In this document: piece by piece, positions 8,276 through 16,041 of the stretch | Position numbering within the stretch: the first letter of the stretch is position 1 | How the letters are laid out: each line of letters starts with the position of its first letter | Source: Lewinella sp038528965 | Lineage (GTDB): Bacteria; Bacteroidota; Bacteroidia; Chitinophagales; Saprospiraceae | Reading direction: 5' to 3' | NCBI GenBank assembly: GCA_038528965.1 | Contig: JBCBEC010000001.1 | Span: 372,001 to 436,000 of the forward strand | Length of the DNA stretch: 64,000 bases | Notes under the pieces: model-generated | Seen by the model: only the letters and a program-made list of their open reading frames with translations | What the model was told of the DNA's origin: nothing | The model's database searches: none | Program-made: the position numbers and the translations under genes

Positions 8276-9049
8276 ATGCGGTTAGACAAAAAGGTTGCAC
8301 TGATCACGGGCGGTAGCAACGGGATTGGTAAGGAGAGTTGCCTGCTCTTCGCCGAGGAAGGCGCTAAAGTCGTCGTTGTCGATATTGACGAAGCCGGTGG
8401 GCAAGCCACGGTCGATGAGATCAAGCGTGCTGGTGGTGAAGCCATTTTTTGCAAAGCGGATGTGTCTAATGCAGCCGATTGCGAGGCAATGGTTAGAGTA
8501 GCGGAAGAGGCCTATGGTGGCCTGCACATCTTGTTCAACAATGCTGGCATAATGCATAGCGACGATGGCGATAGTCAGTCCACTGAGGAAACCGTATGGG
8601 ACCTGACGATGAACGTCAATGTCAAGGGTGTATTTCTGGGCTGCAAATACGGTATCCCGCTCATTCGTCAGTCGGGTGGGGGAGCTGTCATCAATACGGC
8701 TTCTTTTGTAGCACATCTAGGGGCTGCTACGCCACAGCTGGCCTATACCGCAAGCAAAGGAGCTGTACTAGCCATGTCACGCGAACTGGCCGTGATCCAC
8801 GCGCGGGAAGGCATCCGGGTAAATGCACTCAGCCCCGGTCCGTTACGCACAGAATTACTTATGAAATTTCTCAATACCGAAGAGAAAAAGCAACGCCGCC
8901 TGGTGCACGTACCCATGGGCCGTTTTGGTGAAGCCAAAGAAATGGCCAAGGCTGCTCTGTTCCTTGCCTCGGATGATTCCTCCTACATGACGGGAACCGA
9001 ATTCCTGGTGGACGGTGGGATCACCGCAGCCTATGTTACTCCTGAATAA
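8276..9049 (+). CDS. SDR-family NAD(P)-dependent oxidoreductase
   Basis: A 257-residue classical short-chain dehydrogenase. The cofactor motif TGGSNGIG is at residues 11-18, NNAG at 88-91, and the catalytic Ser143-Tyr157-Lys161 triad is intact (YTASK). The acidic residue after beta-2 (VVDID) favours NAD(H). ATG 8276 is preferred to the in-frame TTG at 8270. The stop overlaps the ATG of the aldehyde dehydrogenase by one base (TAATG), so the two are probably translated together. In the proposed pathway it would oxidise the alcohol of a gamma-glutamyl amino alcohol to the aldehyde; this is inference from order, since SDR sequences do not reveal substrate. Confidence 0.9.
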   Translation: MRLDKKVALITGGSNGIGKESCLLFAEEGAKVVVVDIDEAGGQATVDEIKRAGGEAIFCKADVSNAADCEAMVRVAEEAYGGLHILFNNAGIMHSDDGDSQSTEETVWDLTMNVNVKGVFLGCKYGIPLIRQSGGGAVINTASFVAHLGAATPQLAYTASKGAVLAMSRELAVIHAREGIRVNALSPGPLRTELLMKFLNTEEKKQRRLVHVPMGRFGEAKEMAKAALFLASDDSSYMTGTEFLVDGGITAAYVTPE

Positions 9050-10461
9050 TGCATTCCCGAAGAACCATGAGCAATCTCTTTCAAACCATATCCCCCATTG
9101 ATAACAGCGTCTACTTAGAACGGGAATACGCTGATAGTAGCACGATTGAAAACGCTTTAGCAAATGCTGCTAAGGCCCAAGCAAGCTGGCGGAATACGGC
9201 TATTGCTGAGCGAGCACTAGTTTGTCAAAAGGTTCTTGAGTACTTCCTGACCAATGCGCAGGACATGGCCGAAGAACTCACCTGGCAAATGGGGCGGCCA
9301 CTTCGCTATACCCCTTTTGAAATTACGAGCGGTTTTCAGGAGCGAGCCAATCATATGATCCGTATTGCGGAGCAATCCTTGGCTGATATTCCCGCCCCTG
9401 AGCTCGATGGGTTCGAACGCTATATCAGTAGAGAACCGCTCGGGACCGTGCTGGTATTAGCTCCCTGGAACTATCCGTATCTGACTTCCGTCAATGCCAT
9501 CATCCCAGCTATTATGGCGGGTAATACGGTTGTGCTCAAGCACTCGGAGCAAACGCCACTCTGTGCGGAGCGCTATGCTGCTGCCTTTGAATATGCAGAT
9601 GCACCAACGGGTGTTTTCCAGTACCTGCACATCAACCACGATCAGGTAGCCAAGGTCATCAACGATCAACGAATTGACTTCGTCGCCTTTACCGGTTCTG
9701 TTGCTGGTGGTCATGCCGTGCATCAGGCTGTAGGCCAACGCTTTATTGGGGCAGGCTTAGAGTTGGGTGGTAAAGATCCGGCCTACGTACGTGCGGATGC
9801 GAACTTGGAACATGCGATCGAGAACCTGGTGGATGGTTCTTTCTTCAATTCCGGTCAGTCCTGTTGTGGGATTGAGCGCATTTACGTTCATCAGGCGTTG
9901 TTCCAGCCTTTTGTCGAAGGCTTTGTTGACCTCACTAAACAGTACGTCCTGGGCGATCCACTCCAAGCGGAGACCACTTTGGGACCGATGGTAAGAACTG
10001 CTGCGGCAGTTGCTGCCCAAACTCAAATTGACCAAGCCCTGCAACAAGGTGCTAGGGCATTGATCGACACTAGTCGCTTCGATCGCCATCAGAAGGGGAC
10101 GCCGTATACGGCCCCACAGGTACTCGTTGATGTAGATCATCGGATGAGCATTATGCAAGAAGAGACCTTCGCACCCGTTGTCGGCATCATGCCCGTTAAA
10201 AGCGATGCTGAGGCGATCCAATTGATGAATGATAGCAGCTACGGTCTCACTGCTTCCATCTGGACAACTGATACAGATAAGGCTAAGGCAGTTGGTCAAC
10301 AAATTGAGACGGGTACCCTATTCATGAATCGCTGTGATTATCTCGATCCGGCCCTGGCTTGGACCGGAGTCAAAAACAGTGGCCGGGGATGCACTTTATC
10401 CGCCCTGGGGTATACCGCACTTACGCGTCCAAAATCTTACCACCTAAGGTTTGGGATATGA
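9049..10461 (+). CDS. Aldehyde dehydrogenase family protein
   Basis: A 470-residue NAD(P)-dependent aldehyde dehydrogenase with catalytic Asn141 (APWNYP), general base Glu238 (LELGGKDP) and nucleophile Cys272 (NSGQSCC), all present. Length is near the usual 460-500. The start ATG overlaps the SDR stop; a second ATG at 9067 (MSNLFQ) is an equally plausible start. Its stop overlaps the next start by four bases (ATGA). By analogy with PuuC and IpuI it would oxidise the gamma-glutamyl amino aldehyde to the acid. Substrate is inferred from the cluster. Confidence 0.92.
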   Translation: MHSRRTMSNLFQTISPIDNSVYLEREYADSSTIENALANAAKAQASWRNTAIAERALVCQKVLEYFLTNAQDMAEELTWQMGRPLRYTPFEITSGFQERANHMIRIAEQSLADIPAPELDGFERYISREPLGTVLVLAPWNYPYLTSVNAIIPAIMAGNTVVLKHSEQTPLCAERYAAAFEYADAPTGVFQYLHINHDQVAKVINDQRIDFVAFTGSVAGGHAVHQAVGQRFIGAGLELGGKDPAYVRADANLEHAIENLVDGSFFNSGQSCCGIERIYVHQALFQPFVEGFVDLTKQYVLGDPLQAETTLGPMVRTAAAVAAQTQIDQALQQGARALIDTSRFDRHQKGTPYTAPQVLVDVDHRMSIMQEETFAPVVGIMPVKSDAEAIQLMNDSSYGLTASIWTTDTDKAKAVGQQIETGTLFMNRCDYLDPALAWTGVKNSGRGCTLSALGYTALTRPKSYHLRFGI

Positions 10462-11147
10462 TAGCCGGTTTATTTGAATGTGATCATGTCAAGGCGGCAT
10501 ATCGCACAGCGCACGGCGACTATGCTGATATGTTTGCCCAACTGTTTCCCGAGCTGGAATGGCGTTTTTACGATGTTTGCAATGGGCAGTTTCCCGCCAG
10601 TTTGGATGAATGTGATGTTTACTTCGCGACGGGCTCTCACAAATCTGTTTATGATCAAGAAGATTGGATTATTCAATTACAAGCTACCGTTAGAGCAATA
10701 GCCGAAAAGGATAAGTATTTCGTCGGGTTTTGCTTTGGGCATCAGTTATTGGGGGAGGCTATGGGCGGTAGGGTGCGTAAATCGCCTGTGGGCTGGTGCG
10801 TTGGCGTTCATCAGTTTGAAATGCTAAAACAGGAAGATTGGATGCAACCTTACCAAAAGGAGATCAACCTTTTGATGATGTGTCAGGATCAGGTACTGGA
10901 GTTACCACCAGATGCGACGCTGATCGGCCGGGCGGAAAAATGCCCCAACGGGATCATGCGCATCGGCGAAAAGTTGCTGGGGATTCAGGCCCATCCAGAG
11001 TTCTCAAAAGTCTACGATCGGCTCTTATTGGAAGCCCGTGTTGACCGAATTGGAGCACAGACAGTGAACGCCGGCTTAGAAAGTTTGACCAAGGAAGTGC
11101 ACCGGGAAACCATTCGCCAGTGGATCCTGCGGTTTATTGACTTTTAA
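10458..11147 (+). CDS. Class I glutamine amidotransferase-like hydrolase
   Basis: A 229-residue class I (triad) GATase. The nucleophile is Cys92 in GFCFGHQ, with His179 and Glu181 in 'QAHPEFS'. It has no synthetase partner domain. The start at 10458 is chosen because it overlaps the aldehyde dehydrogenase stop by four bases; the frame extends upstream to 10359 only inside that gene. In Puu and Ipu pathways the last step is hydrolysis of the gamma-glutamyl bond to free glutamate and the product acid or amino alcohol. PuuD belongs to the related peptidase C26 group, and this protein, closer to GMP-synthase-like GATases, may do the same job. Role inferred from position. Confidence 0.85.
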   Translation: MIAGLFECDHVKAAYRTAHGDYADMFAQLFPELEWRFYDVCNGQFPASLDECDVYFATGSHKSVYDQEDWIIQLQATVRAIAEKDKYFVGFCFGHQLLGEAMGGRVRKSPVGWCVGVHQFEMLKQEDWMQPYQKEINLLMMCQDQVLELPPDATLIGRAEKCPNGIMRIGEKLLGIQAHPEFSKVYDRLLLEARVDRIGAQTVNAGLESLTKEVHRETIRQWILRFIDF

Positions 11148-11197
11148 ACTGTTTCCTAACGTAAAGGAATGGTCTTGATGTAATTGTAGTGACGAAG

Positions 11198-11217
11198 AGA
11201 CGCATTTCAATGCGTCT
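11198..11217. repeat. 20-bp palindromic repeat, copy 2
   Basis: Reads AGACGCATTTCAATGCGTCT, one base different from the perfect copies at 6745 and 43441, with the mismatch at the centre so that the stem is kept. It lies just past the amidotransferase gene and 207 bases before the next gene. Pyrimidine-rich heptad sequence (TTCTAA, TTCTAC, TCCTAC) follows at about 11305-11345. Confidence 0.7.
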
Positions 11218-11346
11218 TTACAGCCCATGTGGGCAGGTAGCACACCTATTTCCGACTTCCCACCTCCTTTGGCCGTCGAAGCTTCAGCGTAGTCGGCCCA
11301 CTTCCGAACTTCTAATTTCTACCTTTTCATTTCCTACCTCTTATTT

Positions 11347-11364
11347 TTTTGACCTAAGTCAAAA
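11347..11364. promoter_or_regulatory. Candidate Crp/Fnr-type operator (TTTTGAC-N4-GTCAAAA)
   Basis: A perfect 7-bp inverted repeat with a four-base spacer, TTTTGAC ctaa GTCAAAA, 60 bases before the DUF1800 gene. Its core TGAC-N4-GTCA is shared with sites at 48821 and 51353 near the cbb3 oxidase genes. The symmetry and spacing match Fnr-like sites of the TTGAT-N4-ATCAA family. The binding protein is unknown. Confidence 0.55.
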
Positions 11365-11423
11365 GAGATCCTTGTACATTCCCTCACCTTTATGCCATCA
11401 CTCACAGACATAAGGTAATTAGA

Positions 11424-13280
11424 ATGCACTATTGTCGATATCTCTTATTTTTCATGTTTTCATTTTCACTCCTCAAGGCCCAAGTCTACGACGACTATGT
11501 GGGGGCGGGGCACACCGAAGGCGTTTCTGTTTTTTCAAGTTCAAGTAACGGTGCCGGAAACGCTCAAAATACCGTTGATGGTAGTGGCCTTGGTATAGAT
11601 GCCCCGGCAGCTGCTCGTTTCCTCAACTATGCTTCACTGGGGGCTGATTACGAAACCATTCAATCGGTGGCCGAACAGGGCATCTCCACCTGGCTGGATA
11701 ATCAGTTTGCGATGCCAGTCCAACAGAACTTTACTGATACGACTTGGATGATCTGGGAACACTTTTATCCACAGTACATCGATATCTGGGGATATGATTT
11801 TATTGTTAATCACGGAGATGCGGTGATACCCTATTGGTATTATTGGAAGATGGCCTGGTGGAATAACATCCTAAAATCAGACGATCACGTTCGCCAGCGG
11901 GTGACCCACGCACTGAGTCAAATCTTTGTGATTTCTGAGAAGTCCAACTTGCAGTTGAGTGGCCCAGGAATGGCGAGCTACTATGACTTACTGCAGCAAC
12001 ACGCTTTCGGAAACTTTCGAGACCTGCTCTACGATGTTTCACTTCATCCCATGATGGGCTTCTATCTAAGTCATATCAACAACCCAAAATCTGATGAAGC
12101 CAATAACATTCATCCGGACGAGAATTACGCCCGCGAAATCATGCAGTTGTTCTCTATCGGTCTCTTTGAGCTGAATCCCGATGGAACGCGGCAGTTAGAT
12201 GAGGAAGGAAACCCCATACCGACCTACGACAATGATGATATCAAGGAGTTTGCGAAGATCTTCACGGGTTTAGCTCCAGCTGGTTATTGGTGGCCCTGGG
12301 AGGATTACAGCTTGTACCCGCCAGAGTGGGGGAGTGAGTACAACGAAAGTCCTGCTACCGTGGTGACGTGGGAGCCCATGGTTGCTTTCGATAACTGGCA
12401 CGAGCCCGGACCAAAGTATTTGCTGCGCGGACAGCAAGTGCCTGCGGGGCAGACGACTTTAGAAGATATCAACGATGCTATTGATAATCTCTTTCACCAT
12501 CCGAATGTGGGGCCTTTTATCGGCAAGCTCTTGATTCAACGTTTAGTCAAATCTAATCCGACCCCTGCTTACGTTGCTCGGGTGACGGCTGCCTTCAATG
12601 ATAATGGGGAGGGAATTAGGGGAGATATGCAGGCGGTGATTCGAGCCATCCTGACCGATGCGGAAGCACTGGATTGCTCCTGGGCCGACGCACCAGCGGC
12701 GGGAAAGCTCAAGGAACCCTTATTGCGCTACACGCAAGCCCTGCGCGCCTTCAACGTATACAACGAATCTGGCCGCTTGTGGAACTGGGGCTATGGTTTT
12801 GATGAGGCAGTAAGTCAGGGTATTCTGGCTTCACCGAGTGTCTTTAACTTCTACCTACCAGAATTTCAGCCCAATGGTCCGATCTCCGATGCAGATTTGT
12901 TTGCTCCCGAATTCCAAATACACACTTCGGCTACGTCCATCAATTATATCAACTTGGTGCACGATTGGTTTGTCAATGATTATCTGGGAGAGATCGCTAC
13001 GCACGCCGGTGCCAGTATACATAATGCGCCCAGCTACGAAGTCAATGACCTTGATCCCGTTGACTACCTATATCTCGATCTGGACGAAGAGTATACCATG
13101 GCCTGGAACGCTCCAGCTTTGGTTGATCGATTAGATTTGATTCTCACAGGAGGGCTATTTTCTGACGCGACCAAGGCGTCGATCATAAATGCCATGGAGC
13201 AGGTTTCTGATCCCGTTCAGCGGGTACGAATTGCGCTGTTTCTATCCTTCATCGCCCCAGAATACAGTATTCAGAAATAG
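11424..13280 (+). CDS. DUF1800 domain-containing secreted protein
   Basis: A 618-residue protein with a signal peptide (about residues 1-19, ending LLKAQ). The DUF1800 domain fills most of the length: 'AARFLNYASLGADYETI' near the N-terminus, 'RVTHALSQIFVISEK', and 'ENYAREIMQLFSIGLFELN', the family signature. The biochemical role of DUF1800 is unknown; it is nearly always encoded beside a DUF1501 protein, as here (13497). The two are probably exported and work together. A TGAC-N4-GTCA palindrome lies upstream. Confidence 0.88.
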   Translation: MHYCRYLLFFMFSFSLLKAQVYDDYVGAGHTEGVSVFSSSSNGAGNAQNTVDGSGLGIDAPAAARFLNYASLGADYETIQSVAEQGISTWLDNQFAMPVQQNFTDTTWMIWEHFYPQYIDIWGYDFIVNHGDAVIPYWYYWKMAWWNNILKSDDHVRQRVTHALSQIFVISEKSNLQLSGPGMASYYDLLQQHAFGNFRDLLYDVSLHPMMGFYLSHINNPKSDEANNIHPDENYAREIMQLFSIGLFELNPDGTRQLDEEGNPIPTYDNDDIKEFAKIFTGLAPAGYWWPWEDYSLYPPEWGSEYNESPATVVTWEPMVAFDNWHEPGPKYLLRGQQVPAGQTTLEDINDAIDNLFHHPNVGPFIGKLLIQRLVKSNPTPAYVARVTAAFNDNGEGIRGDMQAVIRAILTDAEALDCSWADAPAAGKLKEPLLRYTQALRAFNVYNESGRLWNWGYGFDEAVSQGILASPSVFNFYLPEFQPNGPISDADLFAPEFQIHTSATSINYINLVHDWFVNDYLGEIATHAGASIHNAPSYEVNDLDPVDYLYLDLDEEYTMAWNAPALVDRLDLILTGGLFSDATKASIINAMEQVSDPVQRVRIALFLSFIAPEYSIQK

Positions 13281-13354
13281 CCATTTGTGAACTTCGGGTT
13301 GTCGCTTTCGCCTAATTACTGTTTTTACTGACCGAAGCTCACGGTACAAAGTAT

Positions 13355-13410
13355 TTGGTACTTAGTACTTGGATTTGATGAGGATAAATCCTGGCAATAC
13401 CAAGTACCAA
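13355..13410. repeat. Intergenic imperfect inverted repeat (TTGGTACTT / AAGTACCAA)
   Basis: Between the DUF1800 and DUF1501 genes, TTGGTACTTAGTACTTGG (13355-13372) faces CCAAGTACCAA (13400-13410), so an 11-bp arm can pair in two registers around a loop of about 27-36 bases. There is no T run. It may moderate expression between the two genes or be a decayed repeat. Confidence 0.45.
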
Positions 13411-13496
13411 TTACTAAGTAACTAGTACAGCTAGTTCTGAATATTTGATGCGAAGAGTGAATAGATGAATTAGATATCAATTTAAACTAAGTAATC

Positions 13497-14924
13497 ATGA
13501 GTAAATCACATCATCATAAGAGCGGCATGAGTCGCCGTAAATTCTTGGGTACGGCTTCTTGTGCGGCCATTGGCTCTACCACCTTTTTGACTTCTTTGCT
13601 TAACCTCGGATTGGCTAATTCGCTAGCGGGAATGAGCCGCCCAAGTATTACCTCAGGTGGCGACTATAAAGCACTGGTTTGCATTCTCTTAGCTGGAGGG
13701 AATGATAGCTTCAATATGTTAGTGCCTCGTACTAGCAGCCATTATGCAGAATACGCGGGTACACGCTCCAACCTGGCACTACCCCAGGGGAATCTGCTGC
13801 CGCTCCATTTCATAGATAATAACGGGAAGCAATTTGGCCTGCACCCTTCTATGCCAGAGGTGCAGCAGCTTTTCAATAGCAACAAGCTGTCCTTCATTTG
13901 CAATATTGGAACCTTGGTAGAACCCACTACGAAATCACAATACCTCAATGGTAGCGTATCGGTACCCGTTGGTTTATTGTCGCATGCTGATCAGATTCAG
14001 CAATGGCAAACTTCTATACCTCAAACCCGGTCTTCTAAAGGTTGGGGTGGTAGAATGGCTGATATTTTGCAGGCGGGCAATGATAATCAGAACATTTCCA
14101 TGAATATTTCGCTCTCTGGAACGAATATTTTCCAAGTGGGTAATAACGCTACAGAATACGCCATTAGAGCAGCTGCCGGTGGGAGTGTCGGTATTCGTGT
14201 ATTGGAAGGAAGTAGTCCGCTGAATAATGCCTTACGCAGCGGAGCAGAAAGTTTGTTAGCACAGCAGTATCAGGATATATTCAAATCTACCTTCGCGGAT
14301 AAGATCAATGATTCGCAAGCCAATCACGAAGAGTTTAGTGCGGCGATCTCTACTGCTCCTGGCCTGACTACCCAATTCTCGAACAACCCCGTTTCTGCTA
14401 ATATGGAAATGATTGCCAAAACGATTGCGGTGAGGGACACCTTGGGTGTAAACCGCCAAACCTTCTTTGTCAACTTTGGTGGCTGGGATCATCACGATGG
14501 CGTATTGGACAATCAGACGGCCATGCTCGGTGTGGTAAGTAAAGCCTTGGCCGAATTTCAGGCAGCCATGGAAGAATTGGGCGTAGCCGATTGCGTGACG
14601 ACCTTCACCGCTTCCGACTTTGGCCGGACCCTCACTTCCAACGGCAATGGTAGTGATCATGCCTGGGGTGGCAATGTCATGGTCATGGGTGACAGTGTGA
14701 ATGGTGGACAAATCTTCGGCGAATATCCGTCATTGGCCTTGGGTGGAGCTGATGATGTGGGTGGTGCTATTTTGCTACCGACTCTCTCCACTGACGAGTA
14801 CTTCGCAGAATTATCTCGCTGGTTTGGTGTATCCAGTGGTGATTTGAGCTACGTTTTGCCCAATATTGATCACTTCTACGATCCGTCTAGCAGCAGCTTA
14901 CCCATCGGATTTATGAATCTTTAA
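13497..14924 (+). CDS. DUF1501 domain-containing protein with Tat signal
   Basis: A 475-residue protein with a twin-arginine export signal (SRRKFLG at residues 12-18, then a hydrophobic stretch to about 40). The mature part carries DUF1501 motifs: 'LVCILLAGGNDSFNMLVP' near the start, 'NFGGWDHHDG' (His-rich, alkaline-phosphatase-superfamily-like) and 'SDFGRTLTSNGNGSDHAWG'. Those motifs suggest a metal-dependent sulfatase/phosphatase-like fold, but no activity is established for the family. It is the partner of the DUF1800 gene 216 bases upstream and is followed after 10 bases by a T9SS cargo, probably in one transcript. Confidence 0.9.
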   Translation: MSKSHHHKSGMSRRKFLGTASCAAIGSTTFLTSLLNLGLANSLAGMSRPSITSGGDYKALVCILLAGGNDSFNMLVPRTSSHYAEYAGTRSNLALPQGNLLPLHFIDNNGKQFGLHPSMPEVQQLFNSNKLSFICNIGTLVEPTTKSQYLNGSVSVPVGLLSHADQIQQWQTSIPQTRSSKGWGGRMADILQAGNDNQNISMNISLSGTNIFQVGNNATEYAIRAAAGGSVGIRVLEGSSPLNNALRSGAESLLAQQYQDIFKSTFADKINDSQANHEEFSAAISTAPGLTTQFSNNPVSANMEMIAKTIAVRDTLGVNRQTFFVNFGGWDHHDGVLDNQTAMLGVVSKALAEFQAAMEELGVADCVTTFTASDFGRTLTSNGNGSDHAWGGNVMVMGDSVNGGQIFGEYPSLALGGADDVGGAILLPTLSTDEYFAELSRWFGVSSGDLSYVLPNIDHFYDPSSSSLPIGFMNL

Positions 14925-14934
14925 ACCCAGCATC

Positions 14935-15645
14935 GTGAAAAAAATATTAGTATTCCTTTCCCTTTTATCTTTCTATTCCGCCTCGGGGCAAGACTGTTTT
15001 TTAGCGGGGCATTCGACGAATGAGAACGACAGCTGGCTGTCTTGTGAGGAAGCTCCGGGCCCAAACCCGAATAGAGGAACATCTCATTGGGTGATGTACG
15101 ACCTAGGCTATGTCTATAGTCTGGGCAGTACTCACTTTTGGAACTACAATGTAGCGGGAGAAACGGCTAATGGAATGCGAGAATTAGTGATTGATGTCTC
15201 ACTTGATGGAACAGTATGGACGGAGGTTGGTACTACGTTCTTACAGCAAGCAACGGGTACGGCGGATTACGAGGGAGAGGTAGGGCTGTACCTTGGGCAA
15301 TCGGAAGCGCGCTACGTTTTATTTACGGTACGCGAAAATTGGGGTGGTAATTGTGTTGGCCTATCGGAAGTGCGGTTTGATTTGGAGGGCACGGTGTCTT
15401 TGGAAAACGAACCCAATGATGACCATCACCTTACGCTATTCCCCAATCCGGCCTCCCAGGTCTTATATCTTGAAACAGATCTGGCTATTCAAGAAGTCGT
15501 ACTTTGGGACGCTGCCGGCCGAGAAGTTATGCGCCAGAAAAGGGACTCCGAAATCGACCTTTCTGGTCTGCCAGCAGGCTTGTATTGGAGCCGGGTCATT
15601 GGTGCGGAGCAAGAAATGGTGATCAGGAGTTTCATAAAGCAGTAA
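14935..15645 (+). CDS. Discoidin-like (F5/8 type C) protein with T9SS sorting domain
   Basis: A 236-residue secreted protein starting at GTG 14935, 10 bases after the DUF1501 gene. Residues 1-18 are a signal peptide ending ASGQ. Residues about 20-150 look like a discoidin/F5-8C beta-sandwich ('HWVMYDLGYVYSLGSTHFWN', 'VLFTVRENWGGNCVGLSEVR'). Residues about 165-236 form a type A T9SS sorting domain ('LFPNPASQVLYLE', 'DLSGLPAGLYWSRV'), so it should cross the outer membrane and be surface-attached. Possibly a carbohydrate-binding accessory of the DUF1800/1501 pair; that link is only positional. Confidence 0.82.
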   Translation: MKKILVFLSLLSFYSASGQDCFLAGHSTNENDSWLSCEEAPGPNPNRGTSHWVMYDLGYVYSLGSTHFWNYNVAGETANGMRELVIDVSLDGTVWTEVGTTFLQQATGTADYEGEVGLYLGQSEARYVLFTVRENWGGNCVGLSEVRFDLEGTVSLENEPNDDHHLTLFPNPASQVLYLETDLAIQEVVLWDAAGREVMRQKRDSEIDLSGLPAGLYWSRVIGAEQEMVIRSFIKQ

Positions 15646-15646
15646 T

Positions 15647-15880
15647 GTTGGTACTACGGCCTATCTAGACCATATTGTCCAAAACTGGAACGCTGAGCCT
15701 TATGCGAATGGGGCCTACGTCACGGCTTATGAAGATGGTCGCGAAGTAGCCATATTGGGCCAGTCGGTGAGCAATAAGCTCTACTTTGCCGGTGATGCTT
15801 ATACGACTGGTTATGATTGGAGTAGTGTGCACGCGGCGGCACGTTCGGCTAAGCGAGCAGTAGGAGAATTGGTGGGTTAA
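15647..15880 (+). pseudogene. C-terminal remnant of a flavin monoamine oxidase
   Basis: Read from 15647 without a start codon, 77 codons to TAA give the typical C-terminus of flavin-containing amine oxidases: 'WNAEPYANGAYVTAYEDG', 'LYFAGDAYTTGYDWSSVHAA' and 'ARSAKRAVGELVG'. The FAGD motif (FAD contact) and the VHAAARSA helix are intact. The family is usually 400-500 residues, so about 85 percent is missing. No FAD-binding GxGxxG N-terminus exists upstream, where the discoidin gene ends two bases before. It is best explained as a deletion relic; assembly error is the alternative. Confidence 0.8.
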
Positions 15881-16041
15881 GCTAACTTATGGGTTACCAA
15901 ATACCTCCGCTGAAAACTACCTGGAATTCACAGCAGTGCCGATGTGAAGTCATTAGATATTTCCAGCTTTTTTATACATTTATTATGAATAGTTTTAGCC
16001 GCAAATAAAAAGCACTGGGTCTGTCACGTGTAGCTGGTTTA

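Noticed and set aside
8113..8454. Minus-strand frame in the ligase/SDR gap
   Set aside because: Antisense to the ends of two convincing genes, with Ser/Ala-rich low-information composition.
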